Source of the DNA: Flammula alnicola
Lineage: Eukaryota; Basidiomycota; Agaricomycetes; Agaricales; Strophariaceae
Assembly: GCA_015499995.1 (NCBI GenBank)
Contig: JADNRV010000304.1
Location: 1 to 57,441, forward strand
Direction: 5' to 3'
Length of the DNA: 57,441 bases
Shown in pieces: positions 9,745-22,203 of this stretch. Numbering within the stretch: position 1 is the first letter of the stretch; each line of letters starts with the position of its first letter. The notes beneath the pieces are model-generated. The model was not told where the DNA came from. It saw only the letters and a list, made by a program, of their open reading frames with translations, and searched no databases. The translations under genes and the position numbers were made by a program.

Positions 9745-10478
9745 TAATAGACGATCATGTAGCCTAGATGTACCACCACGCTGAATGCCGAAAAATTTGA
9801 ATTCTCAGCCTGCTTATGCGACTCCTACCGGATGGTAGAGAGGTTTCCGGCTTAGAAAGTAAAACCGGATTTCTTGACGCGTAGTGAGACTATCGATACC
9901 GCTGAAGATTAGATTGATTGCATACTATTCGGTTATTTGTACCAGAAAAGATACCCAAGTGATTGAGTTGGTCTTGGAGGCACATCGCAGTGGGCAAATA
10001 CCAACATGATTCCATTAATACTTTAGCTTTGGGTCGTGGATACTAGTAGAAACGTACATAGTCCAGAACTTCCCGCACCACTCCTGGCACTCCACCATTC
10101 TCCAAAAGTCATGCTTCCTGGGACTGTATGGGAACATTTTGGAAGTTGGTTTAGAGGCGCATGGACGGACTGGGCAGTGCTTGGCCGAAACGGCCCAACT
10201 TACCCACAGATCTAATGTAAATAAAACCTCCGGAGATGCTCACTAGGCATTTGCCGTTCTGCCAGTCTCTGGGCTCTCACCACATCATGATCTATAACCA
10301 ATCTATAACTAGAGCCCGCTGTATGGGAATGAGAGTTTGCGAACAAAGCCGGGCTATTTTCTCACTCCTCCCTTTTTACCTTCACGTCGGGGCGATAACA
10401 TTCCCTCTTTTCTTTCTCTTCCAGCAAGACACTCAAGACCACCTTCGACCTCCCTAAGGGTCCCGACCCTCTCTGATC
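9745..10478 (+). other. Intergenic region between tandem 7TM genes
   Basis: No gene is seen. The last ~250 bp are pyrimidine-rich (CCTCCCTTTTTACC, TTTTCTTTCTCTTCC), typical of a fungal promoter/5' leader for the 10479 gene. Confidence 0.5.
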
Positions 10479-12063
10479 ATGGCCAGCCTCTTTCTGCATC
10501 CTTCAACCTCAAGTAGTAATCGTGGCAATCGAGCGGGCGCTGTGGATATCCTTATTCCAGACCAAGATTCCGACTCAGGTAATATAGGAAACCTCCCAGA
10601 TGGTTACTACACGTTGGACAAGTACAGTGCGGCGGTTCTGGTAATTACATTTTGTTGTTTTTGAAGGAATTGCTGACATGGTGCTCAGTTTGAAGTTTTT
10701 CTCTACGGTATGATTTTGCCAAGGCAAAGGGCGTTCGAGATATGACATGGACATCTCACGACTTATTATTACAGGAATCTACTCAACACTGTTTGCTATC
10801 TGCATACGAGTCCTTCTCAAAAACAAGAGAACAACTCAAAGACTGTTGCTGGCCTGTGCCATGATTATGTTCGCCCTCGCCACTGTTGATGTTGTCCTGG
10901 AGTTGAGCTTCCTGTTCTGGTTCGTTGTGAAGAAGAACACCATCCCAGACCCCGACCTCCACTTCAAATTCCTTATATACATTACGAGCAAGTGAGTTGC
11001 TGCTAGGCCTATCACTCTGCACTGTCTCATGTGTTATACCAGCGTTATCGCCGATAGTCTAGTGGTATGTCCTTGCGGCCTTGACCTCTCCTTGTGACCT
11101 CATCCTCATGCATCCAACGGCTCAGATTTACCGCTGCCATGCTGTCTGGAATAGAAGCAAACGCGTGATCATACTTCCTTGCTTCTTGCTCTTGTGCGGA
11201 ACTGGTGACTACCTCTCTTTAATTCTTGCGTTCGACATCGGATTGAACATATTCTAATCTGCAGCTTGTGGATATGCGTTCATCGCACTGTCGAAGGAGG
11301 AGTACCGCTTCCGCAAACTCCTAGTGGCATTCCTCTTTACAACTGTAACATTGAACATGCTGGTAACCGTACTGATGGGTGAGCCTTTCTCACGTCTGCC
11401 GTTCCTTTCGCATGCTCATACAGAATGCAGCGGGCCGCATCTGGTGGATAGCACGAAAAGCCCGCGCCATTCTTGGCCCAGGGCTATCGTCGAAGTATAA
11501 CACAATGATTGCCATCATGTAAGTTGCTTTTCGTTTGACAGCACGATACAAAATAATTCGGACGGACGCTCACGCCAAATCCAACAGAGTGGAATCGGGT
11601 GTTATCTACTCAATGTATGTAGTCCTTGACGTGGTTTATCCAGACGTAAGTATACGACTTCACATATCATTGCACCCTTCTAAATTGAATCCTCTTCGCA
11701 GCTTATCCTGGATGCAGGCCTTGCCCAGATTGTAGTAAGTAATTAATTTATCTATCCGCCTCTGTGGTTTACACTTGGTATTGATATGTCATCTAGGGGA
11801 TTGTGCCAACGCTTATTATAGTGCAGATCGGTCTCGGCCGAGATGCTCATGATGTTGACACCACGACAAGCATGGTGCGAACCGATGTAAGGGGAATGAC
11901 CACAACAAACGATTTTAGCTACGACGAGCCACCATCGGGATCCCCGCCTATGTCGCCCGTACTGCCGCCAGTGTCATTCTCACCTCAGACAATCCAACGC
12001 TCGACTAGATTGTACGAGGTGCATTCACATCCAGACAGAGATGCAGAGTGTGGATATTCATGA
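10479..12063 (+). CDS. 7TM membrane protein, agaricomycete expanded family (copy 2)
   Basis: Ten exons: 10479..10640, 10689..10707, 10775..10991, 11043..11064, 11126..11204, 11265..11378, 11431..11518, 11588..11645, 11702..11734, 11797..12063; 352 aa. Seven hydrophobic segments, the IYRCHAVW box, VESGVIYS before TM7 and GIVPTLIIVQIGLG in the last membrane segment mark the family. The C-terminal ~70 residues are Pro/Ser-rich and probably cytoplasmic. Intron positions and phases are the same as in the gene at 8237-9744, so the two arose by tandem duplication; the sequences have diverged strongly apart from the family boxes, so the duplication is old. Function is unknown; a receptor role is only an inference from topology. 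Confidence 0.82.
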
Positions 12064-12968
12064 CAAGGCCGGACCTAATTTATGTTACGGAGTCGAACAG
12101 AGATCTCCATGTCAGGAGTGAGGATGTACGGTGGGAAGGGAAGCAAGGTCCGCAGAGAAGGACATCCGGGCATTCGTTTTGCCGTTTGCTCCTGATCCAA
12201 GATGAAGCCCCCATGCAGTGGATGATGGATTGACCATGGTAGAACGGTCATACCTTCGCAATATTCTTGCCCTCCTCAGTCGGTAGACGCCGGTGTATCC
12301 TGCGATGTCTCATTACGACACGTGGACGGTTTGTACTATCATTATCGTAATTTTTGTAGTATCAGGATGTACATAGATGGCATGTATCATAACCAGGCAT
12401 TCTTACATTCTTTGGGATTATACACTAGGTAATCTTCGACGTGGTAAGTCGACGTGGTAAGAACGAGGCTCATGAGCACCATGGTACCATAGTACATACT
12501 CATCAATAGAGGCAAACCCAATTGAGACCTAGCACTTTGCCTCCTCATCAATCCCGATCCAAGTCTCAGCGACAATGCCAAGTTTCTGATATCTTATTCA
12601 TGTCAATGCAAGGATTTGAAAGTCAAATGTACCAAGACAATACCAAGGACAGCGACCGACGTACTCAATCAAGGATACTTGGGGCTGACGAGGGCGAGAA
12701 TTTGGAAACGTAATCGATAGGCGTGGAATCGTAAATCCCCAATTGCCGAACTTCATCCTCGAACTCTTTTTATCATTCGGGAATACATAGATCACTCTGT
12801 GCCGCCAGCGGCTGCCACGGGGAGCGATGAGGCTATGCCTCGGAGTATAGAACGGACACGAGGCAGCATGCGCCATGGGACGTGAGAGAGAGAGAAAGGG
12901 AGCCCGTAACGGCAATATGAAGGTGATGGGAACCCTGACGGAAAACCCTGGCTCTGTCTGTCGTCGAC
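12064..12968. other. Intergenic region
   Basis: No supportable gene. A minus-strand open frame (12598-12981) has no recognisable features and overlaps the promoter of the next gene. Confidence 0.5.
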
Positions 12969-15611
12969 ATGTCGGATCCAAGGCAAGTAACAGTTGTATT
13001 TCACTACTTTCCTATCTGAAGCTAATTATTTAACACTCTTTGAGCAGGAGGGGCAATGGCAGCTATCTTCGCGCAACCGCAGACTTTGCGAGCAAGCCAA
13101 CGTCCCAAGGCCCAGAAGGTACTTCCAATACTGAACCAAAACCGACGACAACCGGACCTTCGTCCTTCGGAAGTGCGAAGAGAGGAGTAAGATCGACACG
13201 TACGCCTGCAGTATGGACAAAAGACGCAGATCCACACCGGTCGCAAACCATCCCAATACCTCCTAGCGACCCGCATTCTCGAAGAGCCCCGACGTCCCAT
13301 TCCACCCTGCCGACTCCGAATACGAGGCGGAGAACTACCTCTGGTCCACCTTCTCACCAAGTTCGCAAGTCCCAGTTCTGCATGAGCCAAACAATGCACT
13401 TGGTGGTACTGATTACATCGTTGAACAACTCGCTTCGTCATCCTTATCAGGAGAGCCAAAGGACTCGACGCGGCTGGCACCGGCAGGACCTTCCATGCCC
13501 GTGCCTGATACAAGGCATAGCGGATCATCCTTTCAGACCGAACCAAGTTCTTATTATTCCATGGAAGACAATTGGTCAACAGGCGGTCCAGCACCTCCCA
13601 TGCCAGATCCCAAGGCAGCGCAACAACATGCCCTAGACAATCGCTACGAATCGCTCTGGCTGGCAGCGCAAGCACCATCGATGTCCTCACCGAATGCCCA
13701 CCCACATCCTTTGCCTTCCCCGTACGACGACGAAGAAGGATCCGGATCGGTATATACGTAAGAAGATGATTTTGGCGCACCTATCGCTCGACGTGGGACA
13801 TCGCCATCTCTTGCACCAAGAGACCTCTACGATTCATCATGGTTAGCAGGACCTTCACCAGGTATGCCCGTACCCTCTGCAGCTTCGCCCCCAATGCCTT
13901 CACCAGCCACGGGACAAATGGGCGAAAAGATTCCAAATGCCGACGCACAATCGAGTTCCCACTGGCCGGAATATCCTCAGCCAAGCAGCCATCCGGAAAA
14001 TACGAGCCCTGACCTTTCTTCAACGGCTCCTCTGCGAATACATCACCATACACGACCGACGGCGGGCTCACCCACGTCTCCTGCATCTGCGCCCTATTCG
14101 GGTCGTACGTCCTCTCGCCCGAACACACAGCGTGTCAATTTCGACCAGCCAAATAGCGGACCACCCAAAACGCACCTCTCACAACAGCCGACACCTTCAG
14201 CCACCCACACATTCAGTAACCAAACGAAACCAGTGTCATCGATGCCCGCCATTACCTCGTTAAATTCCGCACAAAAACCGACACCCACCCATGCTCAGCC
14301 AAATGCTCATCGCGTAGATTCCCATCCTCCTCAAGGTAGTGGATCCATCCAAACCAAACCAGTAACATCCCCTCCTCCTGGTGGCTCATTCAATGTGTCA
14401 CAAAAACCGACTTCCACATATGCTCAACACACCACCCATCGAGTAGATTCCCAATCTCAAGGTAGCGGACCCTTCAAGACGCAAGTCCCTCCCATTTCAT
14501 CCGTGGCTCCTTCCGGAAATCGCTTCGAGACACGTCCGACTGCACCCTCGTCCACTGCCCCAACAACGGCGCCAAATAAAGCGGCGCCTGTTCATAGTCA
14601 ACCAAGTTCCTATCGTGTCGAATCGAATCAATCCACGAGGCCCCCAGGTGCTGCGCCTAGCGCATTCTCGACTAGCGCACCTCCGAAGACAAGCACCGTT
14701 CAGACACAACAAGCCAATCATAATACACGCCCACAGGTGACTGAAACGCATCGACCTCAGATTATCAGTGCACCACAGCCACAGCAGCACGCCTCGACAT
14801 CCACTTCGAAAGAGAAAGAGAAAGAGCAAGCAGCGGCGAAATCAGCGGCGAAGTCAGCGGCAATAACAGCATCGACGCCAACCCGTCCGCGCTTCCACGG
14901 AAATCCTAGCCAAATGGACACTCAATATGTCAACATGATGCTCGCACTCGACGATATCCCGACTTTGCACAACATCTTCGCTGGGTTCTTCAACTGGATA
15001 TTGCTGGCTGGATTCATATTGTTCCCGGGTACCTTTACGAGCTTGCATAACTTGGGCCCCCAGGCAGGTACGGTTGGGCAGGCGCTGATTGACTCGGTGA
15101 CAGAGTTACCTTTGTCAGTACTAATTTCCTAACCCGCAACGAGAATTCAATGGTGCTGATGTCCTTTCTTCTTTTAGGTACATTGTTGCTTGGGTGTGCT
15201 GTGGAATCGGAGCCTGCGGTATGGTTTGGTTGTGGTGGAGGTGGAGGAAGAACTACCTATGGGGGTTAAACAAAATATTCATGTTAGTCATTCTCTGCCA
15301 AGGTCTGACGGAAGCAAAAACTGACGAAACATCTATTTTTAACACTAAGCCCGGGCCTCATGAACTCCCTTGCAGGTCTCCTTTCGACCGTAGCCAACAT
15401 TTTCGGTGCCCAGCATGGTGAACTGTCGACGACAAGTAAGTCGACGCTCATTGTGGTGGGAGCGTCAACAGGAGTCTTCGGTATTTTTACCGGCTTCTAC
15501 ATGTTTTGGTTGGTGAGAAGAGTAAAGGCCAGGCATGATAGTGAGGTGGGGAAAGAGAGAGCGGGAAAGTATGGCGAGGGAGTGGTGGATCTGTCGAAGA
15601 AGAAGCCCTAA
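12969..15611 (+). CDS. Large disordered protein with C-terminal membrane domain
   Basis: 775 aa from six exons: 12969..12982, 13048..13210, 13267..13757, 13821..15113, 15178..15282, 15350..15611. The first ~600 residues are low complexity, rich in Pro, Ser, Thr and Gln, with repeated THRVDS- and KPTSTYAQ-like phrases and a Lys/Glu/Ala stretch (KEKEKEQAAAKSAAKSAA). A conserved-looking segment follows (MLALDDIPTLHNIFAGFFNW) and begins about four hydrophobic helices, including a Trp-rich one (VWLWWRWRKNYLWG) and the last near GVFGIFTGFYMFW, then a basic tail ending KKKP. The first intron has a GC donor (AG|GCAAGT). The third intron (63 bp) holds a TAA that would stop translation if retained. The membrane part resembles an uncharacterised fungal membrane-protein family; I cannot give a function. 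A C-terminal KKKP might aid ER retention (inference). Confidence 0.72.
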
Positions 15612-16696
15612 AAACAAGGTCGCGGATGGGCCTGATCTTGGTGAAACTTTTTGCAAATTCTTTTGGACATTTCATTTGTGACGACGTACACTGGACATTC
15701 ACATGCTATCAACCGTTGACGATCGTATGAAGAGTGTGTCCATTCAGTTCAACCATTCATATGACCGTATCGTGGTGCATTTGACTATGTTGCGGATCCT
15801 GATAGATAGTTTGGATAGTTTCCTCGGAGACATTAAATAAGTGTCCATTTATATTTGGTAGGCACCGGGCGCGCCCGATTTCCTGAAAGTTGATACCGTA
15901 TCGGATCTTCGAACCATCTACCTTGTAATGTCGATTGGATGCCTGGTACCGTCAAAGAAAGTTAAAGGCCTTCTGGTCAACTATCGGAAAGTGTGGAAAT
16001 GCCAACCTGATAGGAAAACACCTCCAGTTACGTCATATTTATTATGTACAAGTGATCCGACCGGCGTCTATTTACCCTTCAGAGCATTGTGAAACCGGGG
16101 TTGTCTGGCATCTACAAACAAGAAGTTTAACAAGCGAAAATACCGAGACCGCTCTAAGTCAGTTGCGATGTGGTTTCAAGGAAGACTCGATGTGAACATT
16201 CCGAGAAAATCCGTCTTTCCGCCCAGTCCGAGACTCCGAGTCGGTCCGCCCCGGATTTTGGCGCTGGCGAATATGATCCCTGTGACCGACAGGCGCGTTG
16301 TGTTGGGTGCCAGGGTCTGGGGCCGTCAGTTGACATTCGAACAGGACCAATATTTGAGAAATAGAGAGCTGTCTTGGGGTTGTCCGAATACTATGCGATT
16401 AACTAACTGTATTGACAATGTAACAGACTTCCAGCGTTCAAATATACCTTCAGAGCTCTGGCCCTTGGGCAAATGCCGGAATGGGCCTCCGGAAGGCCGG
16501 ACTTTCGAACTAGTACGGAGCGTCCTTAACAAAACGGAACACTGCAAAGCGATCATCGTTGCATTTTGTTTCTCCTTTTCCACCATAAATTGGTCGTGCA
16601 CTGGACAAGTCGACCAAGACCTCTCTTGAATTTAAATAAGCCTCAGCGTTTCTTTTTCGTCTCTCTTCCAAGCTAGAACCGCAGCCCGAGAGAACG
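15612..16696. other. Intergenic region
   Basis: No gene is seen. Open frames up to ~150 codons on both strands around 16150-16630 overlap each other and show no motifs. The last ~60 bp are a pyrimidine-rich leader for the 16697 gene. Confidence 0.5.
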
Positions 16697-17159
16697 ATGG
16701 CCTACCGGCACGTACCCGCCAAGCTACCTCCTCCGAAACCAGACCACAGCTTCGCCCGCCCGCCAAATACGAAGCTTGCCCTGTTCTTCTGGAAACGCAA
16801 GATGTGGATTGAGGCCACGTTTGGCCTTACCGTCTACGAGCCATGGGAGAAAGTTGTCGTCTGTAAGCCCTTCTGTTCTGATTTTCCTATTATATGTTAT
16901 CTGAAGACACACGTTGAACAATCCGCCTTTGAAAAATCTTGGTTCTGGGTGTGAATATTCGCCCACAGTGTCGATATTCGCGGTTCTGTTCACGGCGATA
17001 TTGATTGTAATGGTGAATTACCTCCCTCAGCAGCTGATCGTTATGCAGAGACGCGCGGTGTACTATTTATGGGGCGTAGAGCAGGGTGAGAAGGCGCTAT
17101 GGCCATATTTTGCCCTCGCAAGGCCGGATGGCGGCATGGATGCAAAGGAATCAGTCTGA
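16697..17159 (+). CDS. Serine palmitoyltransferase small subunit-like protein (copy 1)
   Basis: Predicted small activating subunit of serine palmitoyltransferase, the ER enzyme that starts sphingolipid synthesis. Two exons, 16697..16862 and 16969..17159, give 118 aa. The key segment MWIEATFGLTVYEPWEK (about residues 36-52) carries the EPWE core seen in ssSPT proteins, followed by a single membrane helix (SIFAVLFTAILIVMVNYLP) and a PQQ motif, the order expected in this family. The C-terminal YYLWGVEQGEK region is shared with the paralogue at 20673. Exon 1 is 166 nt in both copies with the same phase. It is longer than animal ssSPTs (about 70 aa) because of a Pro-rich N-terminus and a C-terminal extension. 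Partners (LCB1/LCB2) are not in this window. Confidence 0.75.
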
Positions 17160-18962
17160 ATATGGTCTGTGGTGTTGCACATCGGAAGCTAAATGGGCGT
17201 TGTTGTAAGAGGTGGATAGCATTGAATGCAAAAATGGTGACATTGCCTTGAATCATGATATAACTTCGCATTTACTCGAGTACAGTTCGATAGTACTCTC
17301 TTGAGACGTTATAATGCCTCAATCCATATAGGCTAGCCATGGCCCGCCCGGAATGATGATAATCGTGCTGCCATTGTCTGAGTTTCAACCCAGCCAATAC
17401 TATTTGCAATCTCGTATACGCAGTGCAACTCGATGCTCGCAATGTCGACTCAGGCAGCAGCAGATGAGCATGGATATAAAGAAGACAATTAAGTTACAAT
17501 CAACCGCAAGGCAAGGAGCTTATGTCCATGTATCCTTATGGACTGGCCAAGAGAGTATCATGAAAAGGGGACTCCATGGCATAAGGACACAACCATGCTC
17601 CCCTATCTAAGCCGAAACGCCGTCACGGCGTTTGGTACCACCCGAAATGATGCATAGAATATCTCTTCTGGAAGCGCGAGGGTACCGAGCAGATATCTCA
17701 GTCTCAGTCTATGGAGAAATCGTTAGTCTCCTTTGCCTTTGCGTTGTCGTCTAAAATGCTCACATTGGTTATAGCATAAAAGTAGTGCTGATATTGATGG
17801 TGGTGTTCATCGCACTCCTACAGTCAGACAGCATGAGTCGGTCGTTTCGAGCTTTTAATCCAAGGCAAGGACAACAAGGAATGTGCAGGAGGCGATCGTC
17901 ACGCAGCACGAAGCGATTCCCAGCATGGCTCGTAGAAGCCAGAGGTAAAGAAGCCAGCTTCTCGATAGCAATAGACTGAGAGCACCACGACGTGGAACGT
18001 CGTAGAGCAGTAGGTCTCCAATTAAAAGAGGAGGGACAAGTATGGTGGAATCGGCGAACTGTGATACCATGAGATCAACGACACGGAGTAATCGTAGCTG
18101 AAACTAGACTGGCGGAATACAAACAAACCAGTCCCTTGAAAGGGTGATCTTTCTGACAATCCCGCGAGATGGACGCCCCATTTGAACGGCAATGGATCGC
18201 GCAGTGGTTGGACAGATGTGATCCCGACACGGTGGCAGTTCCTTCACAGCGACATGCATATCAATGAAACCGGAGAATCCTCTTGAAAGACGGCACTCGC
18301 AAAGGTTGGATGAAGAGTAATGCAGTCGTACAGATAGTCCTGCCCGTAGATGGATACAAATCTGGCCACAGTAGTTGAGAAACTAGAGATTTGGATGTCA
18401 GGAAGGCAAAAATAGAGTTTGAATATGACATATATGTACTGTATAAAATCGACCTTGAGGTCGCAGAATAGACAAGAATATCGAGCATCATCTCGCTTCG
18501 CGGTCGGTTGAAGAACCCAAAAGACTCCTGGAGGGAGAGGTATAGAAATCATCGAAAAAGGATATAGCGCATATCTGGAGAGCAATAACATTATTCTGCA
18601 AGATGACGGCTGAAAAGCCCGTAGTCAACAGGTTAAAGTCATTTTTCCAAGCGAGAAAATCAATGGTCTTTCGGTATTTGAGCAAGTTTAAGCAGCCGAG
18701 TTTGCGAGTATTTTATTGGAAGGAAAAGTGGATGGTGGGCGTACATTGTATTGGATCAAACCCTGCGGAGGCTTGAGATTCGACGGAGCGGACTTCGAAA
18801 AATTCCTCCCTTTGCCGCCTCGCACTTACAGGTGCCGTCGACGTCGACGGCGAGCTCACCACTTGTCACTGCTAGCTAACGTCTGGCCAATATTCCCCAG
18901 TAAGCCAATAATCGTATCACCTTTCTTTTCACGCGTGAATTGTCCACTACAGGTGACGCACA
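17160..18962. other. Intergenic region, possible gene remnants
   Basis: 1.8 kb without a gene I can support. Minus-strand frames at 17855-18070 and 18244-18685 encode Leu-rich or aromatic stretches that might be debris of a membrane-protein gene, but no family motif is recognisable and no splice model closes. The last ~200 bp upstream of 18963 would be the uS4m promoter. Confidence 0.4.
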
Positions 18963-20472
18963 ATGCGTAACAATAATGTTCTAAACCTGAAGAGGTCGCT
19001 TCCGTGTATGGTTCGTCAAACTGCGTCTCGTGCTCTTTTTTGTCTATAGTCACTGATGATATTATGTTCTCTCTTTCTGCTGCATTCCACTCGTTCTGGC
19101 TCTGAATTTTACAGAGTTGGTCCCCCAAGAACTTGTACAACCTTTGGAAACGCACAGTCGGGCCCCAAGCCAACGAGCTCACCTTCAAGCTCACTACCGA
19201 ACAGACGGTCTTCCAACAACGATGGAGGTCCAAAGCTGCCGTGCGCGCATACCATGGCGATTTCATCCCCGAGAAAGTGTTCAAACGTTGGTACCTACCC
19301 CAGAACATTCCGGACGTGCGTCCTCGCCGACAGGTCTTCTCGGGAGGTGACAAACTCGAGCTGGAGGAGTACGCCCGCCGGAAGCTCAGGGCGAAGCAGA
19401 AGGAGAAGGAGCAGGAAGAAGAAATCGAGGAGAAAGGCATGGCGCCTGTTGGAAGTTTGATGTTCATCGAGGTGGAGAGGAGGCTCGACGTGTTTTTGTT
19501 CCGGTGCTGTTTCGCGCACAGCGTGTATGAGGCCAGGAGGCTGATCATCCATGGCTATGTGAAGCTGAACGGAAGGAAGGTATGTCCACGTTACTCTTAC
19601 TGTTCAGTTTGAGATGCTGACGAATTTTCTAGCATTCGAAAGCTAATACGCGGTTGGCCCCCGGAGACTTGGTGACTGTTGACCCAGAAGCTATGCGGTT
19701 CTTCAAACCTCCGCACGGCACATACGAGGCTGTAAATGAACCCCGAGACGAGCCGAAAGCCAAAGAAACAACAGAATCCGAGGTCGAACCCGCGACCACC
19801 TCCGAAGTCAAAATAGAGGCAGAAACGGAAACGAAACCCTCGGAAGTCGAATCCGCAACCGTCGATGAACTCAAAGCAGAAGCAGAAGCGGATACCTCGA
19901 TTGAGAATGCGGAGAGTGGGAGCAACAACAAAATGATACACAAACCCAAGCCGAAACGGCAAGAAGAGAAGAAGCTGACGCCCTTCTACCTGCCTCAGTA
20001 TGCGTCCCCGTGGCTCTTCATCCCTGCGTACATCGAAGTGTCCTTTGCGACCTGCTCTGCAGTCTACGTCCGGCACCCGACTGCCCGTCCAGGGTACTCG
20101 GAGATCCCGACGCCCTATGACGCCGACGGTGCCCTCATCCGGTACGCGTGGGAGTGGTATATGCAACGTCGCCCGCGCATGCGTTCGCAGAGCCAGCTGG
20201 CGCGGATGCCCGAGGACAGGGTGATCACGGTGATGCAGGCATTGCATAAGGACTGGACGAGGACTTTGGACCCTGGCTGGACACTGGACCCACACAAGGA
20301 GACCCCCGCCGGTCGTGCCGCGCTCGAGGAGCGCCGTGCTGGGCGCTGGGCGCAAAAGCTGAAAACGAACGCCACCAACGATGCCAGATTCTTTGCGTGG
20401 TTGGAGAAGAAGAAAGCGAAAGATGCCGCAGCTGGTGGAAAACAGCCTGAGGTTCCTCCGCATATGAACTAG
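18963..20472 (+). CDS. NAM9: Mitochondrial small-subunit ribosomal protein uS4m
   Basis: Component of the mitochondrial ribosome small subunit that binds rRNA early in assembly. Three exons, 18963..19010, 19115..19579, 19633..20472, give 450 aa. The short first exon encodes [16 protein letters not shown] and joins in frame to [15 protein letters not shown]. The S4 RNA-binding domain is split by intron 2: [20 protein letters not shown]...[10 protein letters not shown] then [16 protein letters not shown] (about residues 145-195). A Lys/Glu coiled-coil segment precedes it. An acidic Glu/Ala/Thr-rich insertion (about residues 210-280) separates the S4 domain from a mitochondria-specific C-terminal extension. 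The first intron is 104 bp with a TTACAG acceptor. NAM9 is the yeast orthologue name. Confidence 0.9.
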
Positions 20473-20672
20473 TTACTCAAAAGTATCGACCACCACCACA
20501 CATGTCTATACCTCTCTACTCGTTGAATGTTAGACTACCGTTAATTTTTATGCTGGGTTGAAGTTCTTAAGTAGGAGGAAATTGGAGTTACGTATAATTT
20601 ACCGTGGGAATCAGTAAATGCAATGCAAATTGTCGGATTATCCCTAAGCCACCTCGTCAACACACAACTACT

Positions 20673-21119
20673 ATGTCTGCTACAAACGTCCATCCTGACC
20701 TCCCGCCTGCGAAGCCCAATCATGCTTCTACACGGAAGCCGACGTCCAAGCTCGGTATCTTCCTCTGGCGGCGTCGCATGTGGTTCGAGTCGACGTTCGT
20801 CCTCTCCATGCTCGAGCCCTGGGAGAAGATTCTCCTACGTTAGTTGTTTTGCTCACGTCACTTGCTCTCTTTACCTATACTAAAATTCAACCTGATAGTG
20901 ACGATGTTCGCATTGCTCTTATTTCTCGTGTTCACTGGTGTCCTCAAATATCTGCCACAACATCTCGTGTTCCTGCGCCGACGTGCCACGTACTACCTCT
21001 GGGGACAGGAGGGCGACGAGCGTCTCTTATGGCAGTGGTTGGGTCTTGCTGCAGGTGATGCCAATGCGGGAGTGACGAATGGCGCAGCCGGGGCTCTGGG
21101 CCTGGGATTGCAGAAGTAG
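20673..21119 (+). CDS. Serine palmitoyltransferase small subunit-like protein (copy 2)
   Basis: Two exons, 20673..20838 and 20899..21119, give 128 aa. Same layout as the copy at 16697: Pro-rich N-terminus, MWFESTFVLSMLEPWEK with the LEPWE core typical of ssSPT proteins, a membrane helix (MFALLLFLVFTGVL), KYLPQHLVF and a YYLWG tail, then a Gly/Ala-rich C-terminus. Exon 1 length (166 nt) and intron phase equal copy 1. It starts 200 bp downstream of the uS4m stop codon on the same strand. Of the two copies this one matches the ssSPT LEPWE-PQH signature more closely, so it may keep the ancestral role (inference). Confidence 0.78.
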
Positions 21120-22203
21120 ATGTGAGGTGCCTGGTCATATATCATACCTTATTCTGAGCATACGAAGAGGCATGCGAAGGAGAGATATACCCAGATTAAT
21201 CATGGAGAGGGTGAATGTGTGGACATGTGCGTGTTCTTTTCCTTTCTCCCAGTTTTTCCCCCTAGTTTGCGATTGATATTGACGCCCTTCTTTTTGTCTC
21301 TAGTTACTTACTACTGATACTACGACTTTCGAACTGCTGCTTCTCACCGACCGGCTCTCCTTCCCTCCACATATGACTCATCTTTTTCCATCCCGACACT
21401 CCGTTGACACATCAATACCAGATCCACCTAGAGAGTGCTGTCGACTAACGTTAGTCTTTTTCAGTTTACCCATAATACATTACCCTTTATTTATTACTCA
21501 GAATTTGGAAATGAGTGCTTGTTATCGTGGTTGGTTAGCTGGCGTCTGTTACACGCAAGTTTTATTAACTTTTTTTTCTTCAGATAAACACAACTCTGAT
21601 TTTAATCCTCACCTGATCATACGCGCAGCGACGATTGCAAATTTTGCCCTCCCCATCTAAGTCGACCATACGGGCGCCGAAAGTCTGATTTTACGGTAGA
21701 CCGTATTGGTCATGCATGCCTCGCAAATGGCATCACCACCGACAACCCTCGGCTCGAGCCTATCTACGACTGTCGTAGACTCGTTGCGTGACAATATGCT
21801 GCTTGCGCGCGTAAACTGGGACACGTCCCAATTGCCAACATCATCTGTGCTTCTGCGTTGTACCCAATTGCTTGCACTGTATAATCTGCCAGGCGTTACC
21901 AGGATTCAGAATTGGCCATGACGCACATTCCCCCTTTTAAACGCTATTGGGCGTCGCCATATCGGTATATCCAAGTGCTTATTCATGGATAGGGGCATTT
22001 TTCTCCGCGTTCTGTCTGGCCATGGGCGCCAACTCTCCATGTTGCTTCTCGTTGTGACGGTCAAAAAATCCTTCAAGAAGCCATTAAATTTTATGCATCT
22101 ATGGGTACAGCATATTGGCGAACACGACGTGAAAGGAACTGTTGGTGATAGATGGGTGAGCAAAGAACACCGAATGGTGACTGCGGTATCATTTGCTTTT
22201 TTC
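21120..22203. other. Intergenic region between convergent genes
   Basis: Holds the 3' regions of the SPT small-subunit gene (plus) and the 7TM gene (minus). No gene or repeat is seen; AT-rich stretches near 21470-21600 are unremarkable. Confidence 0.5.

Noticed and set aside
13759..13761. In-frame TAA in the large 12969-15611 gene, first read as a nonsense mutation
   Set aside because: A 63-bp GTAAGA...ACCAAG intron (13758-13820) removes it in the correct phase, so the gene is intact.
17855..18685. Hydrophobic minus-strand frames resembling a membrane protein
   Set aside because: No family box and no splice model that closes; left as possible remnants.
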